From contig CAIPZZ010000119.1 in the NCBI GenBank assembly GCA_903869665.1, positions 1-32,098 on the forward strand: a stretch of DNA of 32,098 nt, in the 5' to 3' direction. This DNA is from an uncultured Opitutia bacterium (lineage in GTDB: Bacteria; Verrucomicrobiota; Verrucomicrobiia; Opitutales; Opitutaceae). Positions 24,509-31,235 of this stretch are shown one piece after another; positions within the stretch are counted from its first letter, which is position 1; every line of letters starts with the position of its first letter. Under the pieces are notes generated by a model. That model was not told the DNA's origin and made no database searches. It worked only from the letters and a program-made list of their open reading frames with translations. The translations under genes and the position numbers were made by a program.

Positions 24509-26719
24509 TTAAGACGAAGTTGCGGCGGCGGGGACGGGGACGGCCTCGCGGCGGGCAATCAGATAGGAGAAGAGGCTCTCGAACGCAAGCAGCACAGCGG
24601 CCCCGGCCAGCAGCCAGCGCCAGAGCTTCTGGCGGCCTTCTAGCACGACGGCGGTCTGCGTGCCGGCGGCGGGCTTGGGGGCCTCGCCGGCGGCGAGCGC
24701 GCCGGGCGTGGGGGCGCGCAAGGGGACGCCGAGCTTCTCCAGATCGTCGAGCGGCAGCGGGGCGACGTTGCTCTCTGCGGCTGGAGCTTGCACGGCGACG
24801 AGTAGGGTCGTGCCGGCCTCGTTGAGCTCATAGACGCCGGGTTGCACCGGGGCAGTGTTGGCCAAGGTCGCGGTGCTGTCCAGCGCCGAGCGCCATTGCG
24901 CGGGGCCGGCGGTGACGAGCCGCGCGGTGTCGCCAACCTCCGCCACGGCCGGGCGCACGGCCCCGCCGGCGGCGCGCTCAAACAACGCCTGCAGCCACGG
25001 GACAAACTTGGTCGAGATCACCCACTGGCCGGCGGCGGTGGACCAGTCGCCACCCCACACCACGAGGCGGCCCTTGCCCACCGGAACTTCCAGCACGGCG
25101 GGCGTGCCGTCGTCAAAGCGAGCGGCGACGACGGCCTTGGTGCCGATGGGAAGCGCGACGGGCTGCGGCTTCCAGAAGCGGACGGCGGTGAAATTGCTGA
25201 AGCGCGGATCGGCGAATGGCGCGAACAACGGGTGCCGCAGGTCCACGCTGCCGAGCAGCGCGTCGGCCCGCGCGGCGGCCGCTGGTGCCCAGCCGGCCTC
25301 GCCGGCCAGCTCGGCGGCCGTGGCGACCATCGCGGGGTCGTTGAGCAGCACGACGGCGAACTCGCCGGCGGCGAGCCGGGCGCGGAGCGCGCGGGCGGCG
25401 TCAGTGGTGAGCGGCGCGGCGACGACGGAGAACTCGGAGGCGCTTTTCTCCGTCGCGCCAGCGCCGGACCGAGCGGCGGCGGTGGCGGGATCCGCACCTT
25501 GAGATTTGGGATCCGCGGACGCGCCCGTGGACGCGGCGGTGGCGACCGGCGAGAGACCTTCGGTGACGGCGCGGACTTTCACGACGGGGTCTTTCCAGCC
25601 GGCGGTGGCGCGCTCGAGATAGAAGCGCGCATGCTTCAGATCGTCGGCCGAGTCCGCGCCATAATAGGCGAGCGTGAGCGCGCGGGGCGCGGGGCGCACG
25701 AGCCAAAGCGTGTTGTCAAACGGCTCGGCGTCGCCCTCCAGGTCGAGCCGGAGCGGGCCATCGGGGGCGGAGCCGGGAACGGGCACGAGGGCGACGAGCG
25801 CGTCACCGGCGGGAACCGTGACGGCCTGCGGCGGGGCGAGGTCGCGGCCGGTGCGGGCGTCACGCAGGCGGAGGCGGAGCGGGCTGGCGGGAGCGGCGGC
25901 GCTTTGCACGACGCGCACGCGGGCCACGGCCTTGGGCGGAAACGGGTCGCCGGACGCGGCGGCAGCGGAGACATCGGGCGCCCAGCCGAGCCATTGGAGG
26001 CCGGCGTTGCCGGGCTGGCCGGGCTTGAGCTGCTCTAGGACGACCTCACAGTTCTTCGGCCAAGTGAGGCCAGCGAGGCCGGCGACGCGCGTGCCGGCGG
26101 CGAGGTCGGAGACAATGACGAGCTTTTTGCGCGCGGCGCTGTCGGTCGCCTCGGCCATCTGCTCCCACTGCAGCACGGCGGTCTCGACGGCGGTGTCGAG
26201 CTGCGTCGGCCCCCAGCCCGGCTCGCGGGCGGCGAGGACGGACTTCACGAAATTGGCACGGTCGGGCGCGGGCGTCTGCAGCCAACGCTCGCGGCTCACG
26301 AGCTCGGCGCCGGAGGTTGCGAAGAGGACGAACTGGTCGCCCTCCTTGAGGGAGGCGGCGAGGTCGGAGATTTTCTGCCGTGCGGCGGGCCAGAGGCCGG
26401 TGCGCCGCATCGAGGCGCTGTCGTCGAGGAGGGCGACGACGCTCTGCGGCGCGCCGGGCTGTAGCACGAGCGGCACGTCCTGCCGTAGAAACGGCCGCGC
26501 GAAGCCCGCCGCGAGCACGGCGACGATGAGGCAGCGGAGCAGGAGGAGCAACGGATGCTGGATGCGGCTGCGCTTGCTGAGGCGCGGCGGTGACTCGGAA
26601 AGGAAACGCATCGCGCTGAACTGCTGCCGCTCGCGCGTCACGCGCCGGATGAGGTGCGCGATGATCGGGCCGGCGATGAGCGCGAAACCCGCGAGGAACC
26701 AAGGAGAGAGAAAATTCAT
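24509..26719 (-). CDS. BatA/VWA-domain membrane protein
   Basis: 736 residues. The N-terminus is the BatA-type membrane domain: MNFLSPWFLAGFALIAGPIIAHLI, then a basic cytosolic loop with FSAMRFL and RLSKRSRIQHPLLLLLRCLIVAVLAAGFARP as the second membrane segment. A VWA domain follows with MIDAS Asp99-Asp-Ser101-Ala-Ser103 (LLDDSASM). Residues beyond about 290 form beta-rich and GATase-like segments, and a last membrane helix lies near 705-722 before a basic end. Known: BatA-like proteins act with MoxR ATPases and DUF58 proteins; in Bacteroides the Bat locus affects aerotolerance, though mechanism is unsettled. Inferred: MIDAS-bearing inner-membrane partner in the complex. Its start overlaps the small membrane gene by 4 bp (26716-26719). 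Confidence 0.9.
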   Translation of the reverse strand: MNFLSPWFLAGFALIAGPIIAHLIRRVTRERQQFSAMRFLSESPPRLSKRSRIQHPLLLLLRCLIVAVLAAGFARPFLRQDVPLVLQPGAPQSVVALLDDSASMRRTGLWPAARQKISDLAASLKEGDQFVLFATSGAELVSRERWLQTPAPDRANFVKSVLAAREPGWGPTQLDTAVETAVLQWEQMAEATDSAARKKLVIVSDLAAGTRVAGLAGLTWPKNCEVVLEQLKPGQPGNAGLQWLGWAPDVSAAAASGDPFPPKAVARVRVVQSAAAPASPLRLRLRDARTGRDLAPPQAVTVPAGDALVALVPVPGSAPDGPLRLDLEGDAEPFDNTLWLVRPAPRALTLAYYGADSADDLKHARFYLERATAGWKDPVVKVRAVTEGLSPVATAASTGASADPKSQGADPATAAARSGAGATEKSASEFSVVAAPLTTDAARALRARLAAGEFAVVLLNDPAMVATAAELAGEAGWAPAAAARADALLGSVDLRHPLFAPFADPRFSNFTAVRFWKPQPVALPIGTKAVVAARFDDGTPAVLEVPVGKGRLVVWGGDWSTAAGQWVISTKFVPWLQALFERAAGGAVRPAVAEVGDTARLVTAGPAQWRSALDSTATLANTAPVQPGVYELNEAGTTLLVAVQAPAAESNVAPLPLDDLEKLGVPLRAPTPGALAAGEAPKPAAGTQTAVVLEGRQKLWRWLLAGAAVLLAFESLFSYLIARREAVPVPAAATSS

Positions 26720-27021
26720 GGGGTGATTTCTTTGCTCTTGAGCCGTTCAACTCGATTTTTCCCAAGCCTTTTCATGAACCAGACGAGGAGATCGCCCGGA
26801 GCAATAATGACAATGTTCAAGCCTAGTGTCTTCCAAAGACCCCATTGAGAATCCCATTGAGAATAATAGATGAAACATATCCACATCGCGGGAACAATTC
26901 TGAGCGAATCGATCCAATTCATCGCCCTCGACTCATGAGCGAAAAACACGGCACAGCATCTTGCCGCCAAAAGCGTCACGTAAATGCAGAGTAGAAACAA
27001 TACTGTGGCTTGGTCGCTCAT
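26716..27021 (-). CDS. Small membrane protein of unknown function, low-GC insert in the operon
   Basis: 101 residues. I do not recognise the family. Hydrophobic segments lie near 5-26 (VLFLLCIYVTLLAARCCAVFF), 41-54 and 63-85, followed by a basic tail (KRLGKNRVERLKSKE). The gene overlaps both flanking genes by exactly 4 bp, which argues that it is real and translated with them. Its base composition is clearly lower in GC than the neighbouring genes, with A/T-ending codons. A 12-bp tandem duplication (26841-26864) encodes a doubled SQWD/SQWG segment. Inferred: a recently acquired or fast-evolving accessory inner-membrane subunit. It is not expected in standard MoxR/DUF58/BatA gene orders. Confidence 0.72.
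   Translation of the reverse strand: MSDQATVLFLLCIYVTLLAARCCAVFFAHESRAMNWIDSLRIVPAMWICFIYYSQWDSQWGLWKTLGLNIVIIAPGDLLVWFMKRLGKNRVERLKSKEITP
26841..26864. repeat. Perfect 12-bp tandem duplication
   Basis: CCCATTGAGAAT occurs twice head-to-tail (26841-26852 and 26853-26864) inside the small membrane gene. The reading frame is preserved because the unit is a multiple of three. Confidence 0.9.
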
Positions 27022-27950
27022 CGCTGGATCCTCCGGGTGGCGAAGCGCCGCGCCGCGCCGCGCGGCTGGATGAGCTCCAGCAGCGCAAAATCGAGCGGCT
27101 GGTCGGTTGTCACGACCTGGTGGGCCACACCGCGCTGATCAAACGCGGCGGCGACCTCGGTTTGGTGCGCGTTGAATTTTTCGAGGTAGCCCGCGCGCGC
27201 CTGCTGCGGATCCACATAGAGCTGGCGGCCCGTCTCCATGTCCTCCCAGTTGGCGGCGGTGCCGAACTCCAGCGTGCGCTCCGCCGGGTCGAGCACCTGC
27301 ACGACGCGCACGTCGTGGCGCGCGGCGGTCAGGTGGCCGAGCGCGGCCTCCCACTCGGCGACCGGCGACAGAAAATCCGAGAGGATGAAAATGAGGCTGC
27401 GCTTGCGCGTGAGCAGCGCGGCCTGCTCCAGCGCGTGGCCGAGGCGCGTGTCGCGGCCCGAGGGCTCGCGGTCGAGCGCGGCGACGAGGCGGCGGAAATG
27501 CCCCGGCCGGAAACGCGGCGGGATGTAGTCGGTGATCTCGTCGGCGAACATCGCCAGCCCGATCACGTCGCGCTGCTGGTGCAGGAACAGCGCAAACGTC
27601 GCCGCCAACGTGCGCGCGTAGTCGGCCTTGGTCCAGCCGCGCGAGCCGAAGAGCATGGAGCGGCTGGTGTCCACGAGGAAGAGACAGCGGAGATTAGTCT
27701 CTTCCTCGTATTTCTTGATAAACTCACGGTCGGTGCGGGCGGCGACTTTCCAGTCGAGGTGGCGCAGGTCGTCGCCGGGAGAGTATTGGCGGTATTCGGT
27801 GAACTCGACCGAGAACCCGCTGTAGGGTGAGCGGTGCAGGCCGCTCCACAGCCCCTCAACGACAACGCGCGCGCGCAGTTCCAGATCGCGGATGGCGAGC
27901 AGGGCCTGCGGGTCAATGCCGCGCGGGGGAGGAGTGGAGGTGGGGGTCAT
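27018..27950 (-). CDS. DUF58 domain protein
   Basis: 310 residues, the normal length for soluble DUF58 proteins. The hallmark segment is present: HRSPYSGFSVEFTEYR (about 39-54), YSPGDDLRHLDWKVAARTDREFIKKYEEETN. It runs into a VWA-like fold with MIDAS Asp94-Thr-Ser96-Arg-Ser98 (VDTSRSM) and a later SDFLSP. No signal peptide or membrane helix, so cytosolic. Known: DUF58 genes nearly always sit next to MoxR AAA+ genes, and the products are thought to be partners or clients of the ATPase. It is coupled by 4-bp overlaps both upstream (lipoprotein gene, 27947-27950) and downstream (small membrane gene, 27018-27021). Confidence 0.94.
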   Translation of the reverse strand: MTPTSTPPPRGIDPQALLAIRDLELRARVVVEGLWSGLHRSPYSGFSVEFTEYRQYSPGDDLRHLDWKVAARTDREFIKKYEEETNLRCLFLVDTSRSMLFGSRGWTKADYARTLAATFALFLHQQRDVIGLAMFADEITDYIPPRFRPGHFRRLVAALDREPSGRDTRLGHALEQAALLTRKRSLIFILSDFLSPVAEWEAALGHLTAARHDVRVVQVLDPAERTLEFGTAANWEDMETGRQLYVDPQQARAGYLEKFNAHQTEVAAAFDQRGVAHQVVTTDQPLDFALLELIQPRGAARRFATRRIQR

Positions 27951-28375
27951 TTTCTAAAGTTGTAGTCAGAGAGGCCGAGCAATGCGAGCAACTGAGCTTG
28001 AGCGGCGGTTGAAATTGAGCGCAGGCGCACGGTTCCACCATCGCCTCCGCCAAACCAGCCAGGGCCCATAAACAAGCTCAGGCCTAGGCCGCTAGCCGTG
28101 TGAAAATTCACGGTCAGTTGCGGCGTGGGATAGGTCGAGAGGCTAGGAACCTCCATCGGCCCATTCAGGCTGTTTAGATTATCAATTATTTGGCTGATGG
28201 TCGCCGGCTCGGAGATGGTCTTGAGCGGAAGCACATCGTGTCCGTTCACTGTGATCTGGGCCACCAACCCCTTGGCGGGAATGGAGAGTGGCGGGAGTGC
28301 CAGCGCCCCGGACAAACACGCGGACAAAACCAGCATGACCGCCGAGCTGAGAAAAATGGCGAGGCTGGATTTCAT
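27947..28375 (-). CDS. Small putative lipoprotein, unknown function
   Basis: 142 residues. The N-terminus MKSSLAIFLSSAVMLVLSAC fits a lipoprotein signal with lipobox LSAC and Cys20; an alternative signal peptidase I site follows at SGALA. The mature part is beta-rich, with a GLGLSLFMGPGWFGGGDGG glycine patch and an Ala/Leu-rich helix near the end (STAAQAQLLALLGL). I do not recognise the family. It is joined to both neighbours by 4-bp ATGA overlaps (28372-28375 and 27947-27950), so it is clearly part of the operon. GC content looks somewhat lower than in the flanking genes. Inferred location: periplasmic face of the inner or outer membrane. Confidence 0.7.
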   Translation of the reverse strand: MKSSLAIFLSSAVMLVLSACLSGALALPPLSIPAKGLVAQITVNGHDVLPLKTISEPATISQIIDNLNSLNGPMEVPSLSTYPTPQLTVNFHTASGLGLSLFMGPGWFGGGDGGTVRLRSISTAAQAQLLALLGLSDYNFRK

Positions 28376-29322
28376 GGATTCTGGAAAACCGGCGTGGGCT
28401 TGGGCAGGATACGCGCGGAAAGTTTTCCGCCGGGCTCGTCGTCAAGGATGAGGCCGGCCTGCTCGATGAGCGCGGAGCGGAGCGCGACGGCGGCCTCGCG
28501 CGCGGGGATGGCGGCGCGAATCTGGAAATTTATTTTCACGTCGGCGGCCAGCACCTCGGCGGGCGCGGAAATTTCCCAGCCACTGATCTCGCGAAGCGTA
28601 TCGAGCGCGGCGGCCACGGGCGCGGCAACGAGGTCGAGGGGGGCGACGGACTTGTCGGGCGGCGGGGGCGGACCCGGCAGACGGACGGGTGCGGCGGGGG
28701 CAGAAACCACCGGCGCGGGCGGGGCCACGACACGGAGGCGGAGCGTGCCGCGTGGCTGCTCGTCGAGCACCACCCCGCCCTGTTCGCGGAGCGTAGCGCG
28801 GAGCGCGGTGGCGGCGGCCGCAGGGGTCGCCGCGTTTTCGACCTTGGCCGTGATGGTGCGCGCGGCGGCGGCGAGCGCCTCGTCGTCCGTGCCGGGCGCG
28901 TAGGTTTTGCCCTCCAGGCCGGCGACGCGGCGCGCGACGATCTCGGCGGAGACGTTGCTCATCTCAAACGCCAGCGCGCCGTCACCCGCGCGTGCGCCAG
29001 CCGGGCGGGCGGCGGTTGGCACGCCAACGCGCGCGAGCAGCGAGCCATCGGGCTGGCTCTCGATGACGACCCCGGCGGCGTTGAGCGCGTAACGGAGGAA
29101 GCTGGCGGCCTGATCGCGCGGGACACCATCGAGGTTGAGCTTGACGGGACGGCGGCCCGTGGCGGTGTCGAGCTGGAGAGTGATTTTTTTACCCTCCAGC
29201 CGGGCGAGCTGCGCGGCGGCGTCCTTCGCCAGGGTGTTGTCAAAATGCAACGACACCAAGTCATCCGCCGCACGCAACGCGGGCGTGAGCAGGGCGAGGA
29301 GCAAGATGGCGAAAAGTTTCAT
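28372..29322 (-). CDS. Exported protein with three secretin-N/STN-like repeats
   Basis: 316 residues. Signal peptide MKLFAILLLALLTPALRA (cleavage near 18). The mature protein contains three related units, each ending in a similar helix-strand-turn-strand motif: FLRYALNAAGVVIESQPDGSLLARV (near 75-99), ALRATLREQGGVVLDEQPRGTLRLRV (near 174-199) and ALRSALIEQAGLILDDEPGGKLSARI (near 280-305). Each is preceded by a beta-alpha-beta stretch, the topology of short secretin/TonB N-terminal (STN) domains. A Pro-rich linker (LPGPPPPPDK) separates units two and three. Inferred: periplasmic, protein- or ligand-binding module, perhaps contacting an outer-membrane partner. No secretin pore domain exists in the window. 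Stop and start overlap its neighbours by 4 bp. Confidence 0.72.
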   Translation of the reverse strand: MKLFAILLLALLTPALRAADDLVSLHFDNTLAKDAAAQLARLEGKKITLQLDTATGRRPVKLNLDGVPRDQAASFLRYALNAAGVVIESQPDGSLLARVGVPTAARPAGARAGDGALAFEMSNVSAEIVARRVAGLEGKTYAPGTDDEALAAAARTITAKVENAATPAAAATALRATLREQGGVVLDEQPRGTLRLRVVAPPAPVVSAPAAPVRLPGPPPPPDKSVAPLDLVAAPVAAALDTLREISGWEISAPAEVLAADVKINFQIRAAIPAREAAVALRSALIEQAGLILDDEPGGKLSARILPKPTPVFQNP

Positions 29323-30053
29323 GGCTGCTTGGCGGCGGGCGCCGGGGCCGGGGCGGCGGGCTGTGCCGGTTTCGGGACGAGCCGCACGCGGTAGGAGCCG
29401 TCGGGCTGCTGGTAGAGGAGGACGCCGGCCTTCATCAGCGCCGTGCCTGCGGCGAAAAACATCTCGCTTGTCGTTTGTGGCGTGGTGCCGACATCAAGCA
29501 TAATCGGGGCGAGACCGGCCAGCGCGGCAGAGTCGAAACGGATTTCCTTGCCCGACCATGCGCGCATCCGGTGTAGCAGGATTTCGCCGGTGGCAGCATG
29601 GGCACGCCAAATAATCCGCACGTTCTTCATGTCGGCCGGCGGGATGCCTCCGTCCGCCTTCAGCCCGGCGAAATGCAGCACTCCGTCCGGCAGATCTTCC
29701 CACCCGACGCGGGCCTGTTCCTTAAAAGCGACGCGCAAAACTTTGACCACTTCCTCCACGGTGATCCCATACATCAGCGGAAGACTATAATGTGGGTGCT
29801 TCTCAAGCAATTCGGGATCAATCAGCACCTCATTGGAGCCGACCCATTCTGAAAGCCGATGCATGCCCATTAATATGGGCTCATTATCCATGCCAATGGT
29901 TGTTCTCCTAGTGAGAGCCGCCCGCGCGGCAGCGGCGGAGCCAGCCGGCCAAATGAGCTGGGCCTTGGTCGCTTCGGCAATATGCACAAACCCGAACGCG
30001 GCGAGAAGCAGCGCGAGAAGAAACCGACCGGGATTGGTGAGGGTGGCTTTCAT
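29319..30053 (-). CDS. Exported protein with secretin-N/STN-like repeats (paralogue of downstream gene)
   Basis: 244 residues from ATG 30053, which opens a signal peptide (MKATLTNPGRFLLALLLAAFGFVHIAEA) and has a GGAG-type site about 12 nt upstream. The open frame beyond it to 30677 only mirrors the antisense of MoxR. The last unit, ALMKAGVLLYQQPDGSYRVRLVPKP, matches the repeat ends of the 316-residue neighbour. An earlier partial unit (VLRVAFKEQARVGWEDLPDGVLHFAG) suggests two or more degenerate copies. Its end is Pro/Ala-rich (QPAAPAPAPAAKQP). The first half (to about residue 75) is lower in GC than the rest. Known: no function assigned. Inferred: periplasmic partner of the DUF58/VWA machinery. 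It follows MoxR by 58 bp. Confidence 0.7.
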   Translation of the reverse strand: MKATLTNPGRFLLALLLAAFGFVHIAEATKAQLIWPAGSAAAARAALTRRTTIGMDNEPILMGMHRLSEWVGSNEVLIDPELLEKHPHYSLPLMYGITVEEVVKVLRVAFKEQARVGWEDLPDGVLHFAGLKADGGIPPADMKNVRIIWRAHAATGEILLHRMRAWSGKEIRFDSAALAGLAPIMLDVGTTPQTTSEMFFAAGTALMKAGVLLYQQPDGSYRVRLVPKPAQPAAPAPAPAAKQP

Positions 30054-30111
30054 CAACTTGATGATCTCCGAGAGGGCAATGCTTTGGAAGTTTCCGCGAG
30101 ATTTCGCGCGC

Positions 30112-31140
30112 TCACGTCTCCTTCGGCACGGCGGCGATGAGCTTCTCAATGACCTGCTCGACGGAGATGCCGTCGGCTTCGGCGCGGTAGTTGAGGAGGA
30201 TGCGGTGGCGGAGCACCGGCGCGGCGAGGGCACGGATGTCGTCGCCGGTGACGTGGGCGCGGCCCTGCCAGAGGGCGCGGGCCTTGCCGCCGAGCACAAG
30301 GGCCTGCGCGGCGCGCGTGCCGGCGCCCCAGTTGACCCACTGGTTGATGAAGTCGGGCGCGCCGGCACGCTTGGGGCGCGTGGCGGCGGCGAGGCGCACG
30401 GCGTAGCGCACGACCGTCTCGGCCACGGGCACGCGGCGCACGAGCTCCTGGAACGCGAGCACATCCTCGGCGCTGAAGATGGCCTCGAGCGGGCCGCCCT
30501 GGCGCGCGGTGGTCTGCTGGACAACGGCGACCTCGTCGGACTCCGGCAGGTAATCAATGAGGACGTTGAAGAGAAAGCGGTCGAGCTGCGCCTCGGGAAG
30601 CTGGTAGGTGCCCTCCATCTCGACCGGGTTCTGCGTGGCGAGGACGAAGAACGGCTCGGCGAGGACGTGGCGCACACCGGCGGCGGTGACCTGGTGCTCC
30701 TGCATTGCCTCGAGCAGCGCGGCCTGGGTTTTCGGCGGGGTGCGATTGATCTCGTCGGCGAGGATGATGTTGGCGAAGACGGGGCCCTTGACGAAGGCGA
30801 GGCGGCGGCCTTCGGGCGTGTCGGTGAGGATCTCCGTGCCGGTGATGTCGGAGGGCATCAGGTCGGGCGTGAACTGGATGCGGCTGAATTTGAGGTGAAA
30901 AATCTGGCCAACGGATTTCACGAGCAGCGTCTTGGCGAGGCCGGGCGCGCCGGTGATGAGGCAGTGGCCGCCGGCGAGGAGCGCGAGCAGCAACTGCTCG
31001 ACAACGACGCGCTGGCCGACAACAGCCTTGGCGAGCTCGGCCTCGACCTTGGTGCGGTTGGCCTGTAGGCGCTCAAAGGCGGCCTGGTCGGCGGGCGTCG
31101 TGGGTTTCTGGGCGGGGGCGGTGGGTGCGGGGAGGGACAT
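30112..31140 (-). CDS. MoxR-type AAA+ ATPase
   Basis: 342 residues from ATG 31140 (MSLPAPTAPAQK); a start at 31197 would add 19 residues with no match to the family. Seen: Walker A GAPGLAKT (64-71), Walker B IILADEINR (125-133), sensor 1 in FVLATQNPVEMEGTYQLPEAQLDRF (Asn171), and sensor 2/lid region in the C-terminal helices. Cytosolic. Known: MoxR ATPases are chaperone-like motors that work with VWA/MIDAS proteins to mature or insert metal cofactors or assemble complexes. Here it is the second gene of the block, the probable energy source for the DUF58, BatA and VWA products. The gap upstream (31141-31235) carries a purine-rich repeat. Confidence 0.95.
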   Translation of the reverse strand: MSLPAPTAPAQKPTTPADQAAFERLQANRTKVEAELAKAVVGQRVVVEQLLLALLAGGHCLITGAPGLAKTLLVKSVGQIFHLKFSRIQFTPDLMPSDITGTEILTDTPEGRRLAFVKGPVFANIILADEINRTPPKTQAALLEAMQEHQVTAAGVRHVLAEPFFVLATQNPVEMEGTYQLPEAQLDRFLFNVLIDYLPESDEVAVVQQTTARQGGPLEAIFSAEDVLAFQELVRRVPVAETVVRYAVRLAAATRPKRAGAPDFINQWVNWGAGTRAAQALVLGGKARALWQGRAHVTGDDIRALAAPVLRHRILLNYRAEADGISVEQVIEKLIAAVPKET

Positions 31141-31199
31141 GGGTGGGTTGAAGGGAGTTATGGAAAAGGGGAGACGGGAGGCGGGCGATGGGAGCAAGG

Positions 31200-31226
31200 G
31201 AGAATGAGAACGAGTAAGAGAACGAT
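31200..31226. repeat. 27-bp purine-rich element, copy 2
   Basis: GAGAATGAG-N7-AAGAGAACGAT, 23 of 27 positions identical to 10568-10594, same + strand orientation. It sits in the 95-bp gap between the DUF4159 and MoxR genes, one of the few real gaps in the block, so it could hold an internal promoter or mRNA-processing site; neither is visible. Confidence 0.6.
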
Positions 31227-31235
31227 AGGTCGGGC

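Noticed and set aside
24842-26038. A 398-codon + strand open frame
   Set aside because: Antisense to BatA/VWA; Gly/Arg-rich with no recognisable domain.
30054-30677. Extended N-terminus of the 244-residue STN-like protein
   Set aside because: Ser/Arg/Pro-rich nonsense overlapping MoxR in another frame; ATG 30053 gives a signal peptide.
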